Assembly: GCF_003254295.1 (NCBI RefSeq)
Contig: NZ_QKZO01000007.1
Location: forward strand, 124,001 to 188,000
DNA: 64,000 nt
Direction of reading: 5' to 3'
DNA from: Rhodobacter capsulatus
GTDB taxonomy: Bacteria > Pseudomonadota > Alphaproteobacteria > Rhodobacterales > Rhodobacteraceae
The notes under the pieces are model-generated. The model worked only from the letters and a program-made list of their open reading frames with translations. It was not told the origin of the DNA and ran no database searches. Of this stretch, positions 28,911-38,572 are shown in pieces. Position numbers and translations under genes: made by a program. Positions within the stretch are counted from its first letter, which is position 1. Each line of letters starts with the position of its first letter.

Positions 28911-30287
28911 ATGGATCTTCTTGACCGTTTGAGCGACATTCTCGGCCCTGCGCAGGTTCTGCGCGGGGCCGAAGCTTTGGCCTATGGCCGCGAATGGACC
29001 GGGCATTATGCCTGGGAACCGCTTGCCGTCGTCCGCCCCGGCACGACCGGGGAGGTGGCCGCGGTCCTGCGTCTGGCGCATCAGACCGGCACGCCCGTCG
29101 TGCCCGTCGGCGGCAATACCGGGCTCAATGGCGGCACCTATGCGCCGGGCGCGCTGATGCTGTCGCTTTCCCGCATGAGCCGCATCCGCGATCTGAACCC
29201 CGCCGCGCGGACGGTGGTGGCCGAGGCCGGGGTGGTGCTCGAAACCCTGCAGGATCTTGCCGCCGGGCAGGGGCTGGCCTTTCCGCTGAGCTTTGGCGCC
29301 AAGGGCTCGGCGATGGTGGGGGGATTTCTCTCGACCAATGCGGGCGGCTCGAATGTGCTGCGCTACGGCTCGGCCCGGGCGCTGTGTCTGGGGCTTGAAG
29401 TGGTTCTGGCCGATGGCCGGATCTGGCACGGGCTGACGGGCCTGCACAAGGACAACACCGGTTACGATCTGCGCGATCTGATCATCGGGGCCGAGGGCAC
29501 TTTGGGGATCATCACCGCCGCCGTGCTGAAACTGGTCCCCGCGCCCACGGCCTATGCAACCGCGCTGGTCGGGCTGGAGAGCCTGTCCGAGGCGCTCGCG
29601 CTGCTCAACGCGGTGCAGGCGGGCACCGGCGGCGCGGTCGAGGCCTTCGAATTCATGCCCGATCGCTACATGGCGCGGCTTTCCCGGCTGAAACCGGCGC
29701 TCGCCTGTCCCTATGCCCCCCGCCCGGTCAATGTGCTGATCGAGACCGCGACGACCGTTCCTGGCGCCGATCCCGTCGCCGCGCTGGAAACCCTGCTCGG
29801 CGCGGCGCTGGAGGCCGGTCAGGTGACCGAAGCGGTGATCGCCCAATCCGCCACGCAGCGCCGCAAGCTGTGGGAGATGCGCGAATCGGCGGCCGAGATC
29901 ACCTTCACCACGCCGGACATCGTCGATTGCGACATCGCCCTGCCGCTTGACCGGCTGGAGACCTTCCTGACCCGGATGACGCCTGCGCTGGCCGATCTTG
30001 ACCCCGGCGCCGAGGAGCTGGTGATCGCGCATCTGGGCGACGGCAACATCCATTACACCGCTTACCCCTCGCGCCCCGATCCGGCGCTGGCGCAGGCGAT
30101 CCGCGCCCGGGTCAGTGCCGAGGCGGTCGCCCTGGGCGGCAGTTTCAGTGCCGAACACGGGGTGGGGATTTCGAAGCGCGCGACGATGGCGGTGCACAAG
30201 GACCCGGTGGCGCTGGCGATGATGGCCGCGATCAAGGCGGCGCTTGACCCCAAGGGCATCCTCAACCCCGGCAAGGTGCTGCCGTAG
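28911..30287 (+). CDS. FAD-linked oxidase (GlcD/D-2-hydroxyacid dehydrogenase type)
   Basis: This 458-residue flavoprotein has a PCMH FAD-binding domain, with V-P-V-G-G-N-T-G-L-N-G-G near 65 and G-A-E-G-T-L-G-I-I-T near 195, and a C-terminal oxidase domain ending S-A-E-H-G-V-G. It likely oxidises glycolate, D-lactate or D-2-hydroxyglutarate. The ATG at 28911 gives the family-like start M-D-L-L-D-R-L; upstream codons in this frame are translated repeat sequence. No clear Shine-Dalgarno is visible. An MFS gene follows on the same strand. Confidence 0.88.
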   Translation: MDLLDRLSDILGPAQVLRGAEALAYGREWTGHYAWEPLAVVRPGTTGEVAAVLRLAHQTGTPVVPVGGNTGLNGGTYAPGALMLSLSRMSRIRDLNPAARTVVAEAGVVLETLQDLAAGQGLAFPLSFGAKGSAMVGGFLSTNAGGSNVLRYGSARALCLGLEVVLADGRIWHGLTGLHKDNTGYDLRDLIIGAEGTLGIITAAVLKLVPAPTAYATALVGLESLSEALALLNAVQAGTGGAVEAFEFMPDRYMARLSRLKPALACPYAPRPVNVLIETATTVPGADPVAALETLLGAALEAGQVTEAVIAQSATQRRKLWEMRESAAEITFTTPDIVDCDIALPLDRLETFLTRMTPALADLDPGAEELVIAHLGDGNIHYTAYPSRPDPALAQAIRARVSAEAVALGGSFSAEHGVGISKRATMAVHKDPVALAMMAAIKAALDPKGILNPGKVLP

Positions 30288-30325
30288 GGGGTTGAGAATC
30301 GCCTCTGCCAGGCGCATCAGGCCGC

Positions 30326-31528
30326 ATGTCCCTTGCCGCCCCCTTCCGCCCGATCCTGCGCGACCGCACCCTGATGCTGGCCGCTGGCTTGCTTGTGCTT
30401 TTCGGCGCCCATGCCGCGACGATCGCGCCCTATGTCTCGTCGCTTGCGGTCAAGGTCTTCGGCCTGTCCGATCACGCCTTTTCGGCGCTTCTGATCCTCG
30501 CCTCGCTCGTCGCCGTTGCCACTTCGGTCGGTTTCGGCATCCTCGCCGATCAGCGCGCCAATCGCCGCGCCATCGCGCTGATGACCGTCACGGCGCTGAC
30601 GCTGGGCACGGCACTGATGGCACTCGCCCCCGCCACCCCCGCCTTCGTGCTGGCCCATGCGCTCTTGCTGCCGATCTCCAGCGCGATCTTCGGGCAGATC
30701 TTCGCGCTGGCCCGTCTGGCCGCCACCACCCAGCCCGAGGCCGACCGCCCCGCCGTCCTTTCCACCCTGCGCGCGCTTTTCGCCCTGCCCTGGGTCGTGG
30801 TGCTGCCGATCTGGTCGGTGGTGTTTCAAGGCGACACCCCCCTCACCGCGATCTATCCGGTCTGCCTTGTCTTGGCAGTGCTGATGCTGGGGCTGACCGT
30901 CCGGCTCTGGCCGCGCGACGGCGCAACCCATTGGGAAGACGTGCCTTCGGGCCTCTCGTTTCGCGAGGCGCTGCGCGAGATCGGCCATCCGCAGGTGCTG
31001 ATCCGCGTGCTGGCCCTTGGCACGATCAACGGCGCGGTGATGCTTTACATGGTGGTCGTCGGGCTGGTCTTCGCCGCCATTCCCTTTCGCGGCGCCGCCG
31101 ATACCGCGCTTTACGCGGGGCTCATGGCCGGGCTCGAGGTGCCCTTCATGCTGGCGCTGCCCTTCCTTGTCGGCCGGGTCCGCCAAACCTGGCTGATCGC
31201 CCTTGGCACGCTTCTCTACGCCGTCCACCTCGCGGGCATCCCGCTTCTGGCCGAGACCCCCGCGGTCTGGGCGCTGACGCTGTCGGGCGCGATCGGCGGC
31301 GCCATCGTGCTGACCCAGCCGATGGCCTATCTGCAGGAGCTGATGGCCGAGCGCCCGGGCGCGGGCGCCTCGCTGATGGCGCTGCAGAAACTGGCGGGCG
31401 ACGCCTTTTCCGCCGCCTGCTTTGCCCTTGGCACCAGCCTCGGCGGCTACGGCCTTGCCGCCTTCCTGGGCGCGGCCCTGTCCCTCCTCGGCGCCACCCT
31501 GCTGATCGCGCTTGACCGAAACCGCTGA
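30326..31528 (+). CDS. MFS transporter (sugar efflux-type)
   Basis: This 400-residue membrane protein has about 12 predicted helices in two halves. A short loop motif after helix 2 reads G-I-L-A-D-Q-R-A-N-R-R, a version of the MFS D-x-x-x-R-R signature. It resembles SetA-like sugar efflux transporters, but substrate is uncertain. It lies 38 bases after the GlcD-like gene and may be cotranscribed. Confidence 0.85.
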   Translation: MSLAAPFRPILRDRTLMLAAGLLVLFGAHAATIAPYVSSLAVKVFGLSDHAFSALLILASLVAVATSVGFGILADQRANRRAIALMTVTALTLGTALMALAPATPAFVLAHALLLPISSAIFGQIFALARLAATTQPEADRPAVLSTLRALFALPWVVVLPIWSVVFQGDTPLTAIYPVCLVLAVLMLGLTVRLWPRDGATHWEDVPSGLSFREALREIGHPQVLIRVLALGTINGAVMLYMVVVGLVFAAIPFRGAADTALYAGLMAGLEVPFMLALPFLVGRVRQTWLIALGTLLYAVHLAGIPLLAETPAVWALTLSGAIGGAIVLTQPMAYLQELMAERPGAGASLMALQKLAGDAFSAACFALGTSLGGYGLAAFLGAALSLLGATLLIALDRNR

Positions 31529-31554
31529 CTTTTTCTTGGTCCAAATACGCCCTT
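31529..31554. repeat. TATTTGG-family single arm (terminator-like) between MFS and esterase genes
   Basis: CTTTTTCTTGGTCC followed by AAATACGCCCTT immediately follows the MFS stop. No inverted partner is present, so this is a solitary arm between convergent genes. Confidence 0.7.
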
Positions 31555-31568
31555 GGCCCACCGCGGTT

Positions 31569-32232
31569 TCAGGGCGCAGGCCTCACAAGGTCCAGCACCT
31601 CCAGCACCTTCGGTCCGAGCGCGCCGACAATCAGCGTCACGCCCTTTGCCGAGGGGTGGATGTTGTCGCCCTGCATCAGCCCTTCCGCCGCGCGCGCCTC
31701 GGGCGTCTTCGCGGCGATCGGCGCCAGCAGATCGGGCACGACAACCGCGCCATAGCGCGCCCCAAGCTCCGGCCAGATCGCATCGTAACCGGCCTGCCAG
31801 TCCGGGCCGTAATTGCCGGGCGCCTTCAGTCCGACCAAGGCCACCGGCAGCCCCCGTGCCGTCACCTCGGCCAGCATCGCCTCCAGATTGCCGCGCGCCT
31901 GTGCGGGGGGCTGGCCGCGCAGCATGTCATTGCCGCCAAGCGCGATCATCACCGCATCGACCTCGGGCGTCAGCGACCAGCCCAGCCGCGCCCGCCCGCC
32001 CGCCCGATGTCGTGTCGCCCGACACCCCCGCATTGATCACCGTCACCTCGGCGCCCTGCGCCCGCAACCAGCTTTCCAGCTGCGGCACCAGCCCCTGATC
32101 CGGTTCAAGCCCGTAACCTTGGGTCAGGCTGTCGCCCACGGCAAGCAGCGTCACCGGCTCGGCCATGGCCGTCCCGCCGATGCCAAGCGCGAAAATCCCC
32201 GTGGCCAGCGCCTTGCCCAGCCGCCGCCGCAC
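31569..32232 (-). pseudogene. Arylesterase/lysophospholipase TesA-type (SGNH hydrolase), frameshifted
   Basis: The N-terminal part reads as a signal peptide (M-R-R-R-L-G-K-A-L-A start from GTG at 32232) then A-V-G-D-S-L-T-Q with the SGNH catalytic serine. The C-terminal part, in another frame, holds I-A-L-G-G-N-D-M-L and D-N-I-H-P-S, the G/N and D-x-x-H blocks. The frames meet at a CCCG tetranucleotide repeated four times (31991-32006); three copies would give one continuous protein of about 220 residues. An ATG at 32280 with a good AGGGAGA site is an alternative start but would overlap the divergent ABC gene. Confidence 0.8.
31991..32006. repeat. (CCCG)4 tetranucleotide repeat at the esterase frameshift
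   Basis: Four tandem CCCG units occur inside the esterase gene. Deleting one unit restores the frame between the two halves, reading T-S-G-G-R-A-R-L-G-W-S-L-T-P. This marks replication slippage or a sequencing error as the cause. Confidence 0.85.
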
Positions 32233-32269
32233 CCCATATCCGATTGATCCCCTTTGCAGACAGGCCCAG

Positions 32270-32938
32270 ATGACCGACATCGTTCTCTCCCTTGCCGACG
32301 CGCGACTGACCTTGGCCGGAAATGCCGGTCCCGTCGAGATCCTGCATTCCATCACGCTCGATATCCTGCGCGGCGAAAGCGTGGGGCTGGTGGGGCCGTC
32401 CGGGTCGGGCAAGTCGTCGCTCCTGATGCTGATGGGCGGGCTTGAACGCGCCACCTCGGGGCAGGTCATGGCGCTGGGCCGCGATCTGACCGCGCTGGGC
32501 GAGGATGATCTGGCCCGCTTTCGCCGTGGCAACATGGGGATCGTGTTCCAGTCTTTCCACCTTGTGCCCACGATGACGGCGCTGGAAAACGTCGCCCTGC
32601 CGCTGCAGATCGCCGGGGCGAAAGACGCGATCGCGCGCGCCGAGGCCGAGCTTGCCCGGGTCGGGCTGGGCCATCGGCGCAACCATTATCCGTCGGAAAT
32701 GTCGGGCGGCGAGCAGCAGCGCGTGGCGCTGGCCCGCGCCGTCGCGCCGCGTCCGGCGATCTTGCTGGCCGACGAACCGACCGGCAATCTAGATGCGGCG
32801 AACGGTGCCGCGATCATCGAGCTTCTGTTCACCCTGCAGGCGGAAACCGGGGCGACGCTGGTGCTGGTCACCCATGCGCCGGATCTGGCCGCGCGCTGCA
32901 GCCGTCTGGTGCGTCTGGCCGACGGGCGGCTGGCATGA
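32270..32938 (+). CDS. ABC transporter ATP-binding protein, YbbA/LolD-type
   Basis: This 222-residue ATPase has Walker A G-P-S-G-S-G-K-S-S at 42-50, signature M-S-G-G-E-Q at 144-149 and Walker B L-L-A-D-E at 165-169. It belongs to the MacB/LolD family that pairs with FtsX-like permeases. The ATG at 32270 gives a standard N-terminus. It is divergent from the TesA-type esterase gene, an arrangement also known in enterobacteria (tesA-ybbA-ybbP), and overlaps the permease gene by ATGA. Confidence 0.92.
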   Translation: MTDIVLSLADARLTLAGNAGPVEILHSITLDILRGESVGLVGPSGSGKSSLLMLMGGLERATSGQVMALGRDLTALGEDDLARFRRGNMGIVFQSFHLVPTMTALENVALPLQIAGAKDAIARAEAELARVGLGHRRNHYPSEMSGGEQQRVALARAVAPRPAILLADEPTGNLDAANGAAIIELLFTLQAETGATLVLVTHAPDLAARCSRLVRLADGRLA

Positions 32939-35442
32939 GGCTCGCCCTTTCCATCGCCCGTGCGGAATTGCGCAGCGGGATCAAGGGGTTTCGGATTTTT
33001 CTTCTGTGCCTGATGCTGGGCGTGGCGGCGATTGCCGCCGTCGGCCTTGTGCGCGAGGCGATCCGGGCCGGGCTTTCTGATCAGGGCGCGGTGCTTCTGG
33101 GCGGGCAGGCGCAGCTGGAATTCACTTATCGGCGTGCGACCGGCCCCGAGCGCGACTGGATCATGGCGCAGGGCGAGCGGGTCTCGGAGGTGGTCGATCT
33201 GCGCTCGATGGCCAGCACGGGCGACGGCGCGGAAACCGCGCTGACGCAGCTCAAGGGGGTGGACGAAAACTGGCCGCTCGTCGGGCAGGTGGTGCTCGAT
33301 CCGCCGGTGGGCACGTCCGCGCTGGCGGGGCAGGGCGGTCTGCCCGGCGCTTTCCTTGATCCGGTGCTGGCCGACCGGCTGGCGCTGAAGCCCGGGGATC
33401 GGTTCCGGCTTGGCGGGCAGGACTTTGTGCTGATGGCGCGGCTCTTGCGCGAACCCGATGCGGGCGGGGCGGGCATGGCCTTTGGCGCGCGCTCGGTGGT
33501 GGCGCTTTCGGCGCTGGAACGCACGCCGCTATTGAACCCCGGCTCGCTTTACGAAACGCAATACCGCCTGACCCTGCCCGAGGGGCAAAGCCTGCCCGCG
33601 CTCAAATCCGCTGCGCAAAAGCGCTTCGAGGGCGCCGGGATGCGCTGGAGCGATGCGCGCCGCGCCGCCCCCTCGGTCGAGCGGTTCACTGACCGGCTCG
33701 GCTCTTTCCTGGTGCTGGTGGGGCTGGCCGGGCTGGCCGTGGGGGGCGTCGGCATCTTTGCCACGGTGCAGGCCTGGATCGCGCGCAAGGCGGCCACCAT
33801 CGCCACGCTGCGGGCGCTGGGCGCTTCCGGGGCGACGATCCGGGGCGCGTTTCTGCTGCAGCTTGCCGCGCTGACGGTGCTGGGGGTGACGGCGGGGCTT
33901 GCCCTTGCCGCGGCGCTGGTGCTGGCGGCGCAGGGCCCGATTGCCGCCGCGATGCCGGTGCCGGTCACGGTGACGCTTGCCCCCCGCCCGCTGCTCGAGG
34001 CCGCGCTTTACGGCACGCTGACGGCGGCGATCTTCGCGCTTTGGCCTTTGGCGCAGCTGTCCGAGCTGCGCGCCGCCACGCTTTACCGCGAGGCGCAGAC
34101 GGCCCGGCGCGGCCTGCCGGGCTGGGGGATGCTGGCGCTGATCGGCGCGCTGACGGCGATGCTGCTGGGCGCGGCGGTGGCGTTTTCGGGCCTGCCCGCG
34201 CTGACGCTGGGCACTTTGGGCGGCGTTGCCGGGGCGCTGTTGTTGCTGGCGCTGGCGGCTGCGGGCATCCGCCGTCTGGCCCGGCGCCTTGGCCCGCGCA
34301 GCGCGCGGTTTCCGGCGCTCCATGCGGCGCTGGCCGCGATCGGCGCGCCGCGATCGGAAGCGACGGCGGTCATTCTGGCGCTGGGCCTTGGGCTCTCGGT
34401 TCTGGCTGCGGTCGGTCAGGTCGAAAGCGGGCTGCGCGGCGCCATCGCGAAAGACCTGCCGAAACTCGCCCCCGCCTTCTTCCTGATGGACATTCCGCCG
34501 CCTGACCGCCCGGCGCTGGTGGAAAGGATGCAGGATTTCGCGGGCGTGTCGCGCGTCGATACCGTGCCGATGCTGCGCGGCATCCTGACGAAGATCAACG
34601 GAGAGGACGCGCGCAGGGTCGCGGGCGAGCATTGGGTGCTGCGCGGCGACCGCGGCGTGACCTTTGCGGACGCCCCGCGCGAAAAACTGACCGAGGGGCA
34701 ATGGTGGCCCAAGGATTACGCCGGGCCGCCGCTGGTCTCGGTCTCCGCCAAGGAGGCCGTGGAACTGGGGCTGAAGCTGGGCGACCGGCTCACGGTGAAC
34801 ATTCTGGGGCGGGACATCGAGGCCGAGATATCCTCGTTCCGCGATGTCGATTTTTCGACGATGGGGATCGGCTTCGTGCTGACCTTTTCGCCCAATGCGC
34901 TCTCGGGGGCGCCGCATACCGAACTGGCGACGATCTACGCCCCCCCCGCCGAGGAGGCGCCGATCCTGCGCGCGCTGTCGAAAGACTTCCCGACCGTCAC
35001 CGCCATTCCGGTGCGCGAGGCGATGGCGCGGGTCAGCGACGCGCTTGCCTCGATCGCGCAGGCGGTGGCCTTGGCGGCCTCGGTCACGCTGCTGACCGGC
35101 TTCACCGTGCTTTTGGGCGCGGCGGCGGCGGGCGAAGAGGCCCGGGCGCGGGAAGCCGCGCTGCTCAAGGTGCTGGGGGCGACGCGCGGGATGATCCTGG
35201 GATCCTTTGCGCTGCGGGCGCTGATCCTTGGCGCCGCCTCGGGGGCGATTGCGGTGGCGGTGGGGGCGCTGGCCGGTTGGGCGGTGCTGCGCTTCGTGAT
35301 GGAGGCCGCGTTCCGCTTTGATCCGGTCTCGGCCGGGGGGATCGTTCTGGGCGGCATGGTGGCGGTGCTGGCGGCGGGCACGCTGTTTGCGGCGCGCCCG
35401 CTCTCGGTGCGGCCGGCGCAGGTGCTGCGGGCACAGGATTGA
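32935..35442 (+). CDS. ABC transporter permease, YbbP-type with two FtsX domains
   Basis: This 835-residue membrane protein has an N-terminal helix at about 20-40, a large periplasmic region, and two FtsX-type permease domains of three to four helices each (about 245-440 and 700-825). YbbA/YbbP complexes work with the neighbouring esterase and are thought to extract hydrophobic molecules from the inner membrane. Translation is coupled to the ATPase gene by a four-base overlap. Confidence 0.9.
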   Translation: MRLALSIARAELRSGIKGFRIFLLCLMLGVAAIAAVGLVREAIRAGLSDQGAVLLGGQAQLEFTYRRATGPERDWIMAQGERVSEVVDLRSMASTGDGAETALTQLKGVDENWPLVGQVVLDPPVGTSALAGQGGLPGAFLDPVLADRLALKPGDRFRLGGQDFVLMARLLREPDAGGAGMAFGARSVVALSALERTPLLNPGSLYETQYRLTLPEGQSLPALKSAAQKRFEGAGMRWSDARRAAPSVERFTDRLGSFLVLVGLAGLAVGGVGIFATVQAWIARKAATIATLRALGASGATIRGAFLLQLAALTVLGVTAGLALAAALVLAAQGPIAAAMPVPVTVTLAPRPLLEAALYGTLTAAIFALWPLAQLSELRAATLYREAQTARRGLPGWGMLALIGALTAMLLGAAVAFSGLPALTLGTLGGVAGALLLLALAAAGIRRLARRLGPRSARFPALHAALAAIGAPRSEATAVILALGLGLSVLAAVGQVESGLRGAIAKDLPKLAPAFFLMDIPPPDRPALVERMQDFAGVSRVDTVPMLRGILTKINGEDARRVAGEHWVLRGDRGVTFADAPREKLTEGQWWPKDYAGPPLVSVSAKEAVELGLKLGDRLTVNILGRDIEAEISSFRDVDFSTMGIGFVLTFSPNALSGAPHTELATIYAPPAEEAPILRALSKDFPTVTAIPVREAMARVSDALASIAQAVALAASVTLLTGFTVLLGAAAAGEEARAREAALLKVLGATRGMILGSFALRALILGAASGAIAVAVGALAGWAVLRFVMEAAFRFDPVSAGGIVLGGMVAVLAAGTLFAARPLSVRPAQVLRAQD

Positions 35443-35446
35443 GACG

Positions 35447-35481
35447 AAAAACCCCGCGGGACAGGGTTCGGCGGGGCTTTT
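35447..35481. terminator. Terminator between YbbP-type and transglycosylase genes
   Basis: AAAACCCCGC and GCGGGGCTTTT form a 6-bp GC stem extended by A/T pairs, with flanking A- and T-runs that suit both strands. It sits between convergent genes. Confidence 0.75.
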
Positions 35482-35503
35482 CAGACAGATCTGGCGGGGC
35501 GGC

Positions 35504-35971
35504 TCAGGCGAGCCCGACCTCGTCCAGAATGCCGCGGCGCTTGGCTTCGTAGTAATAGCCCTTGGCATACCAGCTGACGGCGCGGCTTTCGTTGCCATCG
35601 GCGCACATCCAGGCGCCGCGCAGGTATTTCACCCCGTATTTCAGGTTCGTATCCGCATCGAGCAGATCCGCGGCCGAGCCGTCAAAGCCCATCGTGCCCG
35701 CGGTGCGCGGATGGATCTGCATCAGCCCGTAATAGGGGCCGTTGCGGGCGCCCGGATTGTAGCCGCTTTCGCGCTGCACGATCCGGTGCACGAGGCTGCG
35801 CGGCACCTCGTAATGATCGGCCCAGCGGTTGATCTTGGCGCGCATCGCGGGGCTTTCGCCGGGTTGCAGCAGGCCATCGGGCGGGTTTTTCGACGATTGA
35901 CGGCCCGTACCACAAGCCGAAAGCGCCAGGGCGGCACCAAAGCTCAGCAGCAGGGATCGGCGGGACAGCAT
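35504..35971 (-). CDS. Lipoprotein lytic transglycosylase, SLT domain
   Basis: This 155-residue protein is a compact lytic transglycosylase that cleaves peptidoglycan to 1,6-anhydro products. The N-terminus has a twin-arginine S-R-R-S-L-L-L stretch and lipobox L-S-A-C with Cys20, so it may be a Tat-exported lipoprotein. The catalytic glutamate is Glu68 in V-Q-R-E-S-G-Y-N-P, followed by G-L-M-Q-I-H and the Y-G-V-K-Y-L-R-G motif. It consists of little more than the catalytic core. Confidence 0.9.
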   Translation of the reverse strand: MLSRRSLLLSFGAALALSACGTGRQSSKNPPDGLLQPGESPAMRAKINRWADHYEVPRSLVHRIVQRESGYNPGARNGPYYGLMQIHPRTAGTMGFDGSAADLLDADTNLKYGVKYLRGAWMCADGNESRAVSWYAKGYYYEAKRRGILDEVGLA

Positions 35972-36081
35972 GTGGCCTCCAGTCGCTCACGGGTTCGTTT
36001 CAGCCCTGATACCGAGCCGTGATCCCTGCGGCAAAGGAATTTTCCACGCCCCGGCGACAATGGGCGGAGCTTCGCCGATGC

Positions 36082-38499
36082 TCAGGCGGCGGCGCGGCGC
36101 AATCTGAGGGCGTTGGTGACGACGAAAACCGAGGACAGCGACATCGCCGCGGCGGCCAGCATCGGCGAGAGGCCCGGCCCCCCAAAGGGCACCAGAACCC
36201 CCATCGCGACCGGGATCAGCGCGGCGTTGTAGGCGAAGGCCCAGAACAGGTTTTGCCGGATGTTGCGCATCACCGCGCGCGAGAGCGTGACTGCACGGGC
36301 CGCCCCGCGCGGATCGGCGCCGACGATCACCACCTCGGCCGCCTCGATCGCGACATCGGTGCCAGACCCCAGCGCCAGCCCGACATCGGCCGCCGCAAGG
36401 GCAGGGGCGTCGTTGATGCCATCGCCGACAAAGGCGACGGCGCCGGTGTCCTGCATCGCCGTCAGCGCCGCGACCTTGCCCGCGGGCAGCACGCCCGCGA
36501 TGACGCGCGAAATTCCCAGCTGTCGCCCGACCGCCGCCGCCGTGGCCGCGACATCGCCCGAGATCATCGCCACCGCGATGCCTTCACGCTCCAACGCCGC
36601 GACGGCTGCGGCGGCATGGGGTTTCGGCGGGTCAGAGAGGGCCAGCACCGCAACGGGGGTGCCATCGAGCGCCACAAGGACCGGGGTCTTGCCATCCTGC
36701 GCAAAGACTTCGGCCTGAGCGGCAAGCGGGGCCGGGTCGATCGCGGCCTCGCTCAGGGCGGCGGCATTGCCAAGCAGGATCTGCCGTCCCTCGACCTCGG
36801 CCGCAAGGCCCCGGCCGGGCGTCGCCACCACCTTGCGGGCGCGGGCGGGGGCGATGCCCGCCGCCTCGGCCGCCTGCACCACGGCGCGGGCCAGCGGGTG
36901 TTCGGACCGCGCCTCGGCCCCGGCGGCAAGGCGCAAAAGATCCGCTTCGGTCAGGCCCGGAAGGACGAATAGATCGGTCAGCGCCGGGCGCCCCTCGGTC
37001 AGGGTGCCGGTCTTGTCGAAGGCAAGGGTTTTCACCTCGGCCAGCCGTTGCAGCGCATCGCCGCGCCGGAACAGAAGGCCCAGCTCCGCCCCACGCCCGG
37101 TGCCGACCAGGATCGAGACCGGCGTCGCGAGCCCCATCGCGCAGGGGCAGGCGATGATCATCACCGAAATCGCCGCGACCAGCGCGGGCGCCAGCCCTTG
37201 CCCCAACGCGAACCAGACCGCGAAGGTCAGGGTCGAAAGCGCCATCACCACCGGCACGAAGACCCGGGTGACACGGTCGACCAGCGCCTGCACCGGCAGT
37301 TTCTGCCCCTGCGCGGCTTCCACCAGCGCGATGATGCGCGAGAGCACCGTGTCGGCCCCGGTCGCGGTGACGCGGTACACCAGCGCCGAAGTGCCGTTCA
37401 CCGTGCCGCCCGTCACGGGCTGGCCCGGGGCTTTCTCGACCGGGACGGGCTCGCCCGTCAGCATGCTTTCGTCAAGGAAACCATGGCCTTCGGTCACGAT
37501 CCCATCCACCGCCACCCGCCCGCCCGGGGCCAGGTCTACCAGATCGCCGGGGGCGAGCTCCGCGACCGGCAGCTCGACCGTGCCGCCCGGCCGCTGCACC
37601 CGCGCCGTGGCCGGGCGCAGCGCCACAAGGCGCGAGATCGCTTCGCCCGCCTGCCCCTTGGCACGGGCTTCCAGCCAGCGGCCAAGCAGGATCAGCGTCA
37701 CGATCACCGCCGCCGCCTCGAAATAGACATCGACCGTGCCGGGCGGCAGGATCTGTGGCATCAGCACGACCAGCGCCGAATAGCCCCAGGCGGCCAAAGC
37801 GCCAAGCGCGACAAGCGAATTCATCTCGGGCGCGAGGCGAAAGAGGGCAGGCAGGCCCAGGCGCAGGAAGACCCGGCCCGGGAAGGCCAGAACCAGGGTG
37901 GTGAAGACGAATTGCACGTTCTGCATCCCGTCCTCGCCGATCGCCCGGGCAAGGAGGTGATGCAGCGGCGGGTAAAGATGCGGCCCCATGGCCAGAAAGA
38001 AGACCGGCGCGGTGAGCAGCGCCGACAGCAGGACTTGACGTTTCAGCCGCGCGGCTTCCGCCGCCTGCCGCTCGGCCACCGGCGCGGGGGCGGGTGTGGC
38101 GCTGATCACCCGCGCCTGCACGTCGATGCCCTCCAGCCGCCGCAGAAGCTCCGACGGCGCCACCGTGCCCTGCGCATAGGTGACGCGGGCGGTGCCGTCC
38201 GGCGCCACCGCGACCGAGAGCACGCCGGGCGCCGCCTGCAGCGCCGCCGCGACCTGCCCCGGATCGGCGGTCCCGAACGCCAGACAGGTCTCGGCCCGCG
38301 CAATCGGATAGCCCGCCCGCGCCAGCGCTTCGGCCAAAGCCTCCGCCCGCGCGGGGGGCTCGAATTCGACCCGGACCGAACGCGCCATCAGATTTGCCGC
38401 CGCCAGCGTCACCCCCGCTTCGGCCTGCAAGGCGCGTTCCACCCGCCCGGTGCAGGCGCCGCAATGCATCCCCTCGACGATGAAGCTGGTGCTGGCCAT
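36082..38499 (-). CDS. copA: Copper-exporting P1B-type ATPase
   Basis: This 805-residue pump exports Cu(I) from the cytoplasm. The first heavy-metal-associated domain has G-M-H-C13-G-A-C16. A second, at about 75-145, has lost its C-x-x-C. After that come about eight helices, T-G-E-P, the membrane site Cys451-Pro-Cys453, the phosphorylation motif D495-K-T-G-T, and G-D-G-I-N-D-A-P. Its length and motifs fit CopA; ccoI at 17362 is the assembly-type paralogue. It is divergent from the DUF2892 gene. Confidence 0.93.
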   Translation of the reverse strand: MASTSFIVEGMHCGACTGRVERALQAEAGVTLAAANLMARSVRVEFEPPARAEALAEALARAGYPIARAETCLAFGTADPGQVAAALQAAPGVLSVAVAPDGTARVTYAQGTVAPSELLRRLEGIDVQARVISATPAPAPVAERQAAEAARLKRQVLLSALLTAPVFFLAMGPHLYPPLHHLLARAIGEDGMQNVQFVFTTLVLAFPGRVFLRLGLPALFRLAPEMNSLVALGALAAWGYSALVVLMPQILPPGTVDVYFEAAAVIVTLILLGRWLEARAKGQAGEAISRLVALRPATARVQRPGGTVELPVAELAPGDLVDLAPGGRVAVDGIVTEGHGFLDESMLTGEPVPVEKAPGQPVTGGTVNGTSALVYRVTATGADTVLSRIIALVEAAQGQKLPVQALVDRVTRVFVPVVMALSTLTFAVWFALGQGLAPALVAAISVMIIACPCAMGLATPVSILVGTGRGAELGLLFRRGDALQRLAEVKTLAFDKTGTLTEGRPALTDLFVLPGLTEADLLRLAAGAEARSEHPLARAVVQAAEAAGIAPARARKVVATPGRGLAAEVEGRQILLGNAAALSEAAIDPAPLAAQAEVFAQDGKTPVLVALDGTPVAVLALSDPPKPHAAAAVAALEREGIAVAMISGDVAATAAAVGRQLGISRVIAGVLPAGKVAALTAMQDTGAVAFVGDGINDAPALAAADVGLALGSGTDVAIEAAEVVIVGADPRGAARAVTLSRAVMRNIRQNLFWAFAYNAALIPVAMGVLVPFGGPGLSPMLAAAAMSLSSVFVVTNALRLRRAAA

Positions 38500-38556
38500 G
38501 ACGCTCTCCTTTGCCCTTCAGTTGCGCCGCACGGCGGCAAGGTCAAGCGCCGAAAT

Positions 38557-38572
38557 ATTCGAGAACTTGAAT
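38557..38572. promoter_or_regulatory. ATTC-N8-GAAT operator (BigR/SqrR type) upstream of DUF2892 gene
   Basis: ATTCGAGAACTTGAAT is a perfect ATTC-N8-GAAT palindrome in an AT-rich pocket. Persulfide-sensing ArsR-family repressors of the BigR/SqrR group bind such palindromes, as I recall. It overlaps the putative -35 box TTGAAT (38567-38572). Confidence 0.6.
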
